A stretch of DNA of 33,982 nt. Origin: JBLHHI01 sp047614125. GTDB lineage: Bacteria; Bacteroidota; Bacteroidia; NS11-12g; UBA9320. This document shows, one piece after another, positions 16,733-23,997 of this stretch. Below the pieces are notes generated by a model. That model did not search any database and was not told the origin of the DNA. It was given only the letters and a program-made list of their open reading frames with translations. The stretch is taken from the NCBI GenBank assembly GCA_047614125.1, contig JBLHHI010000021.1, positions 1-33,982 of the forward strand. Reading direction: 5' to 3'. Position numbers and translations under genes: made by a program. Position 1 is the first letter of the stretch. Each line of letters begins with the position of its first letter.

Positions 16733-17653
16733 ATGTCTGTTCAAATACAGCAACTTACTAAAAAATATCAAAATCAATTGGCAGTCGACGGCATTTCTTT
16801 TGAAGTGCCGTCGGGTGTTGTGGTTGGATTTCTTGGGCCAAACGGTGCCGGAAAAAGCACCACAATGAAAATGTTGTGTGGATACGTTTTGCCCAGTTCG
16901 GGTAGCGCACAAGTTTGCGGCATCGATGTAGTTGAATACCCTAGAGAAGTTAAACGCAAAATTGGTTACCTCCCGGAGCACAACCCGCTTTATCTCGACA
17001 TGTATGTTAAGGAATACCTGCATTTTGTAGCCGGGTTGAGTGGAATGAAAACCAACATTTCCAAAAAAGTAAAAGAGATGATTGATCTAACCGGTTTAGG
17101 GGTAGAACAGAACAAACTCATTGGCCAATTGTCGAAAGGCTATCGCCAGCGAATTGGTCTGGCTCAGGCGCTCATTCACGACCCCGAAGTTCTTATTTTA
17201 GATGAACCAACCTCTGGCTTAGACCCCAATCAAATAACTGAAATACGCAAGGTTATTAAAACCGTTGGCGAAAAACGCACGGTAATCCTTTCCACCCACA
17301 TCATGCAAGAGGTGGAAGCCATGTGCGACCGAGTAATCATAATTAATCAAGGAAAAATAGTGGCGGATGATCGATTGGATGCGCTTCGACAGAAAAATCT
17401 AAATGCACAGTGCATTCAGGTAAAATTTAAAAATTCCGTTTCTATTCAGGCCTTAAAAGCAATAAAGGGTGTTCAAAAAGTAGAACAACTTGCTGATAAT
17501 CACATGCGAGTCATCGCAGATACCAACATCGATTTACAAGAACATCTCTTTAATTTTGCCGTTGAAACAAAAAACATCTTGCTGGAGCAAAAGCAAGAAG
17601 AACAGCAATTAGAACATGTTTTTAGAGCAATAACCGGGGCAAAAGATGTTTAA
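16733..17653 (+). CDS. gldA: Gliding-motility ABC transporter ATP-binding protein GldA
   Basis: A 306-residue ABC ATPase. Walker A GPNGAGKS at 35-42, signature LSKGY at 133-137, Walker B with catalytic Glu in VLILDEP at 153-159, and the H-loop His in STHIMQE. The C-terminal region beyond residue 220 is the substrate-side tail typical of this exporter class. With GldF and GldG it forms the ABC complex required for gliding in Flavobacterium johnsoniae. The 3' end overlaps gldF by 8 nt. GldA-type ATPases resemble many other exporters; the identity rests on the neighbours. Confidence 0.92.
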   Translation: MSVQIQQLTKKYQNQLAVDGISFEVPSGVVVGFLGPNGAGKSTTMKMLCGYVLPSSGSAQVCGIDVVEYPREVKRKIGYLPEHNPLYLDMYVKEYLHFVAGLSGMKTNISKKVKEMIDLTGLGVEQNKLIGQLSKGYRQRIGLAQALIHDPEVLILDEPTSGLDPNQITEIRKVIKTVGEKRTVILSTHIMQEVEAMCDRVIIINQGKIVADDRLDALRQKNLNAQCIQVKFKNSVSIQALKAIKGVQKVEQLADNHMRVIADTNIDLQEHLFNFAVETKNILLEQKQEEQQLEHVFRAITGAKDV

Positions 17654-18374
17654 CATACTTCGGAAAGAAATACGCGGATTTTTAAGCACCTTAATTGCGT
17701 ACATCGTTATTGTGGTGTTCTTAACCGCCGTTGGGCTCTTTCTTTGGGTTTTTCCCGCTACAAATATTTTGGACTATGGAATTGCGAGCTTAGACGGCTT
17801 GTTTACTCTGGCCCCATGGGTCTTAATCTTTCTCATTTCTGCCATCTCTATGCGCACCTTTGCCGAAGAGCGAAAGTCGGGGACCATCGAAACCTTATCG
17901 ACCCATCCCGTTACCGATTGGCAAATCATTTTGGGCAAGTATTTAGCCGGCTTGATTCTAGTTTGTTTCGCCATCCTGCCAACGTTATTGTACTACTTTA
18001 CCATTTACAAGCTCGGTAGCCCCGTTGGAAACCTTGATTTTGGAGCCACTTTGGGTTCTTATTTGGGTTTGCTCTTTTTGGGATCTTGCTACTTAAGCAT
18101 AGGCATTTTTTCTTCGGTACTAACTGATAATCAAATCGTTTCGTTTATACTTTCCACTTTTTTGTGCTTTATTGCCTTTGCTGCCTTTGGCGAAATGAGT
18201 AAGTTCTTTGATTCTGGAATGGTTCAGTATTGGGTAGAGTGGCTTGGAATCGATTATCACTACGAATCCATTTCGCGAGGAGTTCTCGACACGCGCGATG
18301 TTTTATACTTTGCCAGTTTTACGGCCTTGTTTCTCGGTTTAACCAAATATGTTTTTGAGCGAAGAACATGGTAG
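17646..18374 (+). CDS. gldF: Gliding-motility ABC transporter permease GldF
   Basis: A 242-residue integral membrane protein with about six hydrophobic helices (for example LIAYIVIVVFLTAVGLFLWV at 17-36 and ILVCFAILPTLLYYFTIYKL). The motif RTFAEERKSGTIETLSTHPV between helices 2 and 3 is the coupling region typical of ABC-2 permeases and of GldF. Overlaps gldA by 8 nt and gldG by 7 nt, so the three are translationally coupled. Confidence 0.92.
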   Translation: MFNILRKEIRGFLSTLIAYIVIVVFLTAVGLFLWVFPATNILDYGIASLDGLFTLAPWVLIFLISAISMRTFAEERKSGTIETLSTHPVTDWQIILGKYLAGLILVCFAILPTLLYYFTIYKLGSPVGNLDFGATLGSYLGLLFLGSCYLSIGIFSSVLTDNQIVSFILSTFLCFIAFAAFGEMSKFFDSGMVQYWVEWLGIDYHYESISRGVLDTRDVLYFASFTALFLGLTKYVFERRTW

Positions 18375-20173
18375 AAACATCAAAAAATATCGCAAAAACT
18401 TCCATCCGATCTAGTAGAGAGCGTAAAAATCTCAGCAACCTAATTGTGCTCATTCTTGCCATTATTTTCGTCAATGTTGCTGGTGATCTGATGTACAAAC
18501 GTTTTGACCTTACCAAAGAAAAACGATTTACCTTATCCAATTCTACCATTCAGCTCACACAAAAGTTGGATGATGTTTTATACATTCAAATCTTTTTGGA
18601 TGGTGATTTCCCTGCCGAGTATCGGCGATTGAAAAACGCTACCCGAAACATGCTTAACGAGTTTCGATATGCGAGCGATGGACGTATTGAATACCGATTT
18701 GAAGACTTGCTAACCGGAAAAGAGGTTAAAGAAAAAGATGGTGTGCTGCAGCAATTGGCCTCCAAAGGGGTTCAAATATTGCCGATGGAGGTAGATGCCG
18801 ACGAAACGGGTGATCGATTCTTAATTCCCGGCGGTTTGGTTATGTACAAGGGTCAAGAATATCCCATCAACCTCTTAAAACGCGACTTGCAAAAGTCGTT
18901 GGAAGAAGAAATAAATTCCAGTATTGAACTCCTTGAATATCAGATTGGTAAGATTATTAATCGCGCAACAGCCGGTCAAAAATCCAAAATATCCTTTACC
19001 GAAGGGCATGGCGAATTAAAGCTTAACCAAGTAATCGACGTATCGCATTCTTTGTCGGAATTTTATACTGTTGAGCGCCTCAACATCAATCTTGCCGATA
19101 CGGCCTGCACCAAGAATTTCATTCAGGAGCTAAGTCAAAATCCGGAACAAGGCGGAGAAATCATCTTTAAAGGGGTGATGAACAAGATGTTGGAATATAA
19201 GGCACTGATCATAGCCAAGCCCAGAACGCGCTTTGCCGACAGCGAGCTGGTATTAATAGATCAATACATCATGCGAGGTGGAAAGGTGGTTTGGTTGGTA
19301 GAAACACTCATGGCCGACATCGATAGCGTTAATGCCAACAACGGAAAGGCCTTTACTTACGACTACCCAATAAATGCGAACGACTTACTTTTTAGATATG
19401 GCGCACGTGTGAATCTCGATCTGATTCAAGATAAAAAATGCCATAGCATTCCGTTAATGCTTCGTGGTGGCGGCCGACCGGAAATGATGAATTGGGTGTT
19501 CTACCCGCTTTTGTCGGCCAAAGGAAACCACCCCATTGCCCAAAAAGTGGCTCCGGTTTGGGCACAATTTGCCTCCAGCATTGATACACTTCCACTAAAA
19601 GGGGTTAAGAAAACGGTGCTTCTTCAATCATCTCCCGACAGCAGGATTGCGCCCAATCCCGTTGAGATTAACTTGAGTTTGGCGTCCATTCCGCTCGATC
19701 GGCTTATGTTTAATAAGCCCAATAACATTGCTGCGGTTTTGTTGGAAGGGCATTTTAATTCGGTATTTGCGCATCGGCAAGCCATCAAACAAAACAGCCC
19801 CATTCCAATTCTCGATCACATCGATACGGGCTCTATGATCGTTATTTCGGATGGCGATTTAATTGCCAATCAAGTGGGTAAAACCGATGACGATGTTTAT
19901 CCATTGGGCTTCGATCGACACGATTTTAAGTTTGGCAAAACCCCGAAGGTTTTCGACAATAAGAACTTCTTTTTAAACTGCATGGATTACCTGTGCGATG
20001 AATCGGATCTCATAGCCGTTCGATCAAAGAAGATTGAATTGCGACTTTTGAATAAATCCAAAGTAAAGGCAGAACGCTCTACCTGGCAGCTTATAAACTT
20101 AGGCCTTCCCATTTTGCTGATTCTACTTTTTGGGTTGGTAAACGGTTGGTTAAGAAAGCGCAAGTACGCATAA
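18368..20173 (+). CDS. gldG: Gliding-motility ABC transporter component GldG
   Basis: A 601-residue protein with one N-terminal membrane helix (about 19-36, LSNLIVLILAIIFVNVAG), a large periplasmic domain, and a C-terminal helix (about 576-595, LINLGLPILLILLFGLVNGW). RFTLSNSTIQLTQKLDDVLY is characteristic of the GldG/ABC-type uncharacterised transporter domain. SKISFTEGHGELKL matches the conserved region of the family. It partners GldF and GldA. In F. johnsoniae gldA lies apart from gldFG, whereas here all three are contiguous. Confidence 0.92.
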   Translation: MVETSKNIAKTSIRSSRERKNLSNLIVLILAIIFVNVAGDLMYKRFDLTKEKRFTLSNSTIQLTQKLDDVLYIQIFLDGDFPAEYRRLKNATRNMLNEFRYASDGRIEYRFEDLLTGKEVKEKDGVLQQLASKGVQILPMEVDADETGDRFLIPGGLVMYKGQEYPINLLKRDLQKSLEEEINSSIELLEYQIGKIINRATAGQKSKISFTEGHGELKLNQVIDVSHSLSEFYTVERLNINLADTACTKNFIQELSQNPEQGGEIIFKGVMNKMLEYKALIIAKPRTRFADSELVLIDQYIMRGGKVVWLVETLMADIDSVNANNGKAFTYDYPINANDLLFRYGARVNLDLIQDKKCHSIPLMLRGGGRPEMMNWVFYPLLSAKGNHPIAQKVAPVWAQFASSIDTLPLKGVKKTVLLQSSPDSRIAPNPVEINLSLASIPLDRLMFNKPNNIAAVLLEGHFNSVFAHRQAIKQNSPIPILDHIDTGSMIVISDGDLIANQVGKTDDDVYPLGFDRHDFKFGKTPKVFDNKNFFLNCMDYLCDESDLIAVRSKKIELRLLNKSKVKAERSTWQLINLGLPILLILLFGLVNGWLRKRKYA

Positions 20174-20200
20174 GCAACGCCCTTCAGTATTTTATTCTTC

Positions 20201-20230
20201 TTTGAATGCTGGGATATTTTCTCATTTTTG
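20201..20230 (+). promoter_or_regulatory. Possible promoter for the lipoprotein/cyclophilin pair
   Basis: TTTG (20201-20204) is followed after 18 nt by CATTTTTG (20223-20230), one mismatch from TAnnTTTG, 18 nt before the ATG at 20249. Plausible but not strong. Confidence 0.4.
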
Positions 20231-20248
20231 TATGCAAATCCCGCATTA

Positions 20249-20851
20249 ATGAAGGCAAATACCGCTTCCATCTTTATAATTATTTGTTTGCTCACAAGCA
20301 GCTGTATTAGTCAGAAAAAGATGTTTGTCCTTCAAAATCAGAGCTTTCTGAACTACACCATATCATACGGAGAAGACCAGTTCGACTGTGCTGTGGAAGT
20401 TGTTAATCGGCGACCTTATGCCTTACTCAACTATACGTGTTCCAATGCCAAAAATAGCACTGGACAGATTAATATATCTGTTGATGCGCTTCAATCTGCC
20501 AAAGAACAAGACCACCAATTGGAAGGCGAAAAGGAAGATTATATAAACAAAACCGCCTTTTGGGTAAGCACAGATGTGTTCGATAGTCTAAAGCTGGGCT
20601 TGGTGGTAGAGATGCCTTATCGTCAAGGGTTTATGCTCAATAACTTTCGCTATAAGCTCATTGAAAATCGTGATGTTTTTGTAAACGTGAACGATAAGGA
20701 TGAGGTGTTTTCATGTCTTTATGTTGAAGATGTGGGCGGGATGGGCTTTCAATATTGCATTTGGGACAATCGCAACGAACCCTTAATTTTACGGATGAAG
20801 ACCACTTTAGAACTCACCTTAAACCAAGTCCAAGTAACCGAAAAAAAATGA
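20249..20851 (+). CDS. Lipoprotein of unknown function
   Basis: A 200-residue protein starting MKANTASIFIIICLLTSSC, a lipoprotein signal with lipobox TSSC (Cys19). The rest has no domain I recognise; it is strand-rich, with blocks such as RPYALLNYTCSNAKNSTGQI and DVFVNVNDKDEVFSCLYVED. The start is placed at 20249 because a signal peptide follows directly (an ATG 21 nt upstream would add a leader of no sense). The stop overlaps the cyclophilin start (ATGA), so the two are co-translated. Confidence 0.6.
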   Translation: MKANTASIFIIICLLTSSCISQKKMFVLQNQSFLNYTISYGEDQFDCAVEVVNRRPYALLNYTCSNAKNSTGQINISVDALQSAKEQDHQLEGEKEDYINKTAFWVSTDVFDSLKLGLVVEMPYRQGFMLNNFRYKLIENRDVFVNVNDKDEVFSCLYVEDVGGMGFQYCIWDNRNEPLILRMKTTLELTLNQVQVTEKK

Positions 20852-21495
20852 GAATGAAAGCACAACCCAGATATCCAATTAACCACAGCTTGCTTATAGT
20901 TACCTTACTCCTTTTGTTGGGCAGTACATGCAAAAAGGAAGTGGATAATTCTAAGCCCGAGGTTCAAAGCTACCCCATTGCGAAGGTTCATACAACTTAC
21001 GGCGATATGCATTTCTGGATGTCGGATTCAACTCCAAATCACAAGGCCAAGTTTATTGAACTGGCCCGCGAGAAACATTACGATCAGTTTTCATTTAACC
21101 GAGTTATTAAAAATTTTGTAATACAGGGTGGATGTCCGGATTTGCCACAATACTTCGAAAACTCTCCGTATTTATTGGATGCGGAATTTAATGATAGTCT
21201 TACACATGTGCTGGGAGCTGTTGGAATTGGTCGAGACGACAATCCAGAAAAAAGATCGAATGCTTGCCAGTTTTACATTGTAGCGGAAGAAAAAGGACTG
21301 CCTAACTTAGACGGTGATTACGTAATCTTCGGCCATATTATTAAGGGTTTGGATGTATTGAAAACGATTGAAATGGTTCCAACTAATTCGAAGGATGAAC
21401 CGACAACGACCATTCCGTTAGAGGTTACGATTGAAGAATATACCGCCGATGAAATTAAAGAGCGGTTTGGGATTTTGATTTCGGAACTTAAGTAA
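20848..21495 (+). CDS. Cyclophilin-type peptidyl-prolyl isomerase lipoprotein
   Basis: A 215-residue protein. The N terminus has a hydrophobic lipoprotein signal LLIVTLLLLLGSTC (Cys28). The cyclophilin domain spans about 44-200: FNRVIKNFVIQGG is the catalytic FHRVIPGFMIQGG block with its Arg, and SNACQFYIV corresponds to SNGSQFFI, with the Gln retained. DGDYVIFGHIIKGLDVLKTI is the C-terminal loop. It isomerises prolyl bonds in envelope proteins and is anchored by lipid. The start overlaps the upstream stop (ATGA); ATG at 20854 is an alternative. Its last 8 nt overlap the convergent sterol-desaturase gene. Confidence 0.9.
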   Translation: MRMKAQPRYPINHSLLIVTLLLLLGSTCKKEVDNSKPEVQSYPIAKVHTTYGDMHFWMSDSTPNHKAKFIELAREKHYDQFSFNRVIKNFVIQGGCPDLPQYFENSPYLLDAEFNDSLTHVLGAVGIGRDDNPEKRSNACQFYIVAEEKGLPNLDGDYVIFGHIIKGLDVLKTIEMVPTNSKDEPTTTIPLEVTIEEYTADEIKERFGILISELK

Positions 21496-22765
21496 GCGCA
21501 GTATCGCCAACGCGTTGTTCAACCGTTTCGGCCGACATGGTCCACAACCAAATCATCATTCCGCCGCAATACAACCATAGAATCGGATTAAACCAAGTAG
21601 TAAACTCAGCACCTTGAAAAAGAATGGGTAAGATGGCAGCCATAGCCAAGAGACGAATTGAATCAAAAATCTTAGCAAACGGCTTATTATCAAGCATTCT
21701 ACCATGCGCGTAAACCGCAAAAAGTATGATGGCAGCAATACCAAGAACGGCTGGGTCGGTTAATAAACCCTTAACGGTAATATCGGCTCCCATACCTCTT
21801 TTATGCAGCACCAGCCATAAAAAGAGTCCAAAAGTGGCTACGTTATTTGCCAGCATGTATACACCAAACTTGGTAGAAACCGGTCTTTGATGATGCAACC
21901 GATTGCCGTTTTCATCGGTTTTGAATTGAGGTGGTAAATACCCCACCTCCGCTGGAGTCCACGCCGGTTTTTTAACAAACAATCGAACCTTATCCATAAA
22001 CTTCTCCGTTCTACGGGCACGTGTAAACAGGTCTTTCCAATAAAACATCTGCGCGCTGTACGCATTGGTGCTTTCGAAACCTGTAGTTATGCCGTACAAG
22101 GGCTCTTCTTCTTCCGGCATGTACGTGTTAAAAATCTTGTCCCAAATGATAAACACGTGGGCGTAGTTGTGATCGATGTATTTTTCGTTTCGCGCGTGAT
22201 GAACTCTGTGATTGGAAGGGGTAGAAAATATCTTGTCTAAAATACCCAACTTTCCAACTACCCTCGAATGCGTAACAAATTGAAAGGCTCCTACAAAAAT
22301 GAAAGTAGAAATGGCCAAATCGGGGTGGAAGCCCATAATCGGCATCCAAATGAAGAAGAACGATCGATTAATAACGGCAAAAAGTGATACTCTAAAAACT
22401 GTAGTTACATTAAGCTCTTCGCTTTGATGATGAACAATGTGCGCTGCCCACAGAACGTTTATTTCGTGACTCAATCGATGGTGCCAGTAGGCCAGAAAAT
22501 CAGCCACCAACAAACCTATAAACCAAGTAAGCGGATTGGACGGTATGTGCCAAAGTGTAAAATTATCGAAGAGCCACCAAAAAAGCAGGTAGAGCATTAC
22601 TGCCCAGAAAAAATCAAAGAGGCGCTCTAAAATTCCACACGAAAGATTCACCAAGGTATCGGACATGGTGTAAATCTTAAGTCCTTTCTTTTTAGCAAAG
22701 TAGAGCTCAATTAAGATGATTCCTGCCACAACAGAAAGTATCAGAATCCAAAAGGTAAATGACAT
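21488..22765 (-). CDS. Sterol desaturase / fatty-acid hydroxylase family membrane protein
   Basis: From ATG at 22765 the protein is 425 residues. The three histidine boxes that bind the di-iron centre are present: HHRLSH at 95-100, HIVHH at 109-113, and HRVHH at 186-190 with a further DHNYAH at about 198-203. Several membrane helices flank them. About 165 residues after the boxes contain three to four more helices (for example VLGIAAIILFAVYA), longer than simple hydroxylases. The reaction would be O2-dependent hydroxylation or desaturation of a lipid; substrate unknown. A perfect -7 element at 22780-22787 supports this start over an in-frame ATG at 22816. Its stop overlaps the cyclophilin stop by 8 nt, tail to tail. 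Confidence 0.87.
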   Translation of the reverse strand: MSFTFWILILSVVAGIILIELYFAKKKGLKIYTMSDTLVNLSCGILERLFDFFWAVMLYLLFWWLFDNFTLWHIPSNPLTWFIGLLVADFLAYWHHRLSHEINVLWAAHIVHHQSEELNVTTVFRVSLFAVINRSFFFIWMPIMGFHPDLAISTFIFVGAFQFVTHSRVVGKLGILDKIFSTPSNHRVHHARNEKYIDHNYAHVFIIWDKIFNTYMPEEEEPLYGITTGFESTNAYSAQMFYWKDLFTRARRTEKFMDKVRLFVKKPAWTPAEVGYLPPQFKTDENGNRLHHQRPVSTKFGVYMLANNVATFGLFLWLVLHKRGMGADITVKGLLTDPAVLGIAAIILFAVYAHGRMLDNKPFAKIFDSIRLLAMAAILPILFQGAEFTTWFNPILWLYCGGMMIWLWTMSAETVEQRVGDTALT

Positions 22766-22779
22766 TGTTAAATTTTGGG

Positions 22780-22787
22780 CAAAGCTA
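22780..22787 (-). promoter_or_regulatory. Bacteroidota -7 promoter element for the sterol-desaturase gene
   Basis: On the minus strand this reads TAGCTTTG, an exact TAnnTTTG match, 14 nt before the ATG at 22765. It lies downstream of the in-frame ATG at 22816, which therefore is unlikely to be used. Confidence 0.6.
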
Positions 22788-22850
22788 AGCAAAGGGATTG
22801 TTTTATGGAATGACAATGAGCATATTTTAGATTGACTTTGATTAGAGATT

Positions 22851-22862
22851 GAGTTCGATTAA
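22851..22862. repeat. Possible solo end of the MITE-like repeat
   Basis: GAGTTCGATTAA is an exact 12-base match to the inverted right-end sequence of copies A and B (AACCTGAGTTCGATTAAT), 131 bp from copy B. It may be a decayed end or chance. Confidence 0.3.
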
Positions 22863-22993
22863 ACAATGGAATCTCAAACATTTGAAAACCGTGATCTTAG
22901 GCATTATTTAGAAACGATGTGAGGACTAACGCCAATACTTTTTGAGTGTACATCAAATTTTGCCAGGGTAAAACATACTCACATCATACTCTA

Positions 22994-23172
22994 AACCTGT
23001 GTTCGATTCATATTTTGAATTCAGAACGCGTATGGACCGTTAGTCTCGAGTAAAAATTTCGAAGACAGGGCGGGCCCTTTCGAGTAATTTTTACTATGAA
23101 AATCGCTTTTCACAAGTGAAATGCGCGCTTATGTATAAACCTGAGTTTTCAAAGATTAATCGAACTCAGGTT
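22994..23172. mobile_element. MITE-like element, copy B (179 bp)
   Basis: Left end AACCTGTGTTCGATT (22994-23008) and right end AATCGAACTCAGGTT (23158-23172) are inverted with one mismatch. It is the same family as copy A, and in the same orientation, but is 89 bp shorter through loss in the middle. Internal structure: AGTAAAAATT (23049-23058) pairs with AATTTTTACT (23086-23095) across the conserved GAAGACAGGGCGGGC core, and AACCTGAGTT (23138-23147) pairs with AACTCAGGTT (23163-23172). The flanks carry CTA at 22991-22993 and at 23173-23175, a possible 3-bp target duplication. It lies in the gap between the two minus-strand genes at 21488 and 23293. Confidence 0.8.
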
Positions 23173-23184
23173 CTAACTTATTAA

Positions 23185-23215
23185 TTAACCGTTCTCAACG
23201 GTTGGGAACGGTTAA
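23185..23215. repeat. Perfect 10-bp palindrome, TTAACCGTTC and GAACGGTTAA
   Basis: The arms at 23185-23194 and 23206-23215 are separated by 11 nt that contain another AACGGTT. No T run follows on either strand, so an operator or recombination site is as likely as a terminator. It starts 13 nt after copy B. Confidence 0.55.
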
Positions 23216-23292
23216 CACATAACCCTTGCCACAACTGCATCACAGTGCCTTAATTTAAATAAATTCGTAAAAATTGTTGATTAACTGCTTTC

Positions 23293-23997
23293 CTAATTAG
23301 CATCAACCCACCCAAAAGTTTTAAGTGCCCGAAACATAAAAAACATAAAAGTAGCCATTAAAATATGACTGATGTCGTGATAGTTGCACCACCTACCAAA
23401 GCTTAATTGCTGGCTGTACACCACCCCTGGTATGAGGCTAAAAGCAATTGCGCCTAAAACAAGCCTACTGCGTGCATCGTTGTTTGTGCGATAATTAATA
23501 AGATGCATGGGCAAAATCGTACCTATTATGGCCAGCGTAGAATTTATTTGCGCCACCATAAATTGACTTGTGGACGGATGGATAGCCAAAACCAAAAAGG
23601 TGAACCATTGCACAACAAAGGCCGCGCGAATTGCTGAGCGCATCCAAGCTCTTTGTACACAGCCTTCCACCAAATAAAAGGATCCTTGCTGCAACAACAT
23701 CAATCCTGTGGCACCAAAACACCACCCAATTATTTTAAACCTTGGGCTTACATAAGCTTGTAAGCCATGCCCAAACCAAGCCGCGCTCGTCATGCCAATA
23801 GCAAAGGATAAAAAGTAGAAAATAAAAATGGTGTGATATGGTCGAACTCGCTGATTCTTTGGAGCTTTAACAAAGCTGTACACCGCAAACCAACATACCA
23901 AGGCAACTAAAAAGTCGGTGAGTGTTGTTACCGGTTCACGCCATTCAAAATCGCCCAGAAAAACGGTTGGGTTTAGAATGTTATCAATGAAGATCAT
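23293..23997 (-). CDS. Seven-helix membrane protein, possible CREST/ceramidase relative
   Basis: A 234-residue protein with about seven hydrophobic helices and little else. The start at 23997 is chosen because TAATG couples it to the polA stop. The segment WREPVTTLTDFLVALVCW before helix 1, His in SAAWFGHG at the end of helix 2, and HDISH (His207, His211) at the start of helix 7 recall the CREST superfamily (ceramidases, PAQR receptors, Per1), whose members are seven-helix metal hydrolases with HxxxH in helix 7. The match is partial: the SxxxH spacing in helix 2 is not exact. Membrane-lipid amide hydrolysis is thus a hypothesis. An unrelated family of unknown function is the alternative. Confidence 0.6.
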   Translation of the reverse strand: MIFIDNILNPTVFLGDFEWREPVTTLTDFLVALVCWFAVYSFVKAPKNQRVRPYHTIFIFYFLSFAIGMTSAAWFGHGLQAYVSPRFKIIGWCFGATGLMLLQQGSFYLVEGCVQRAWMRSAIRAAFVVQWFTFLVLAIHPSTSQFMVAQINSTLAIIGTILPMHLINYRTNNDARSRLVLGAIAFSLIPGVVYSQQLSFGRWCNYHDISHILMATFMFFMFRALKTFGWVDAN

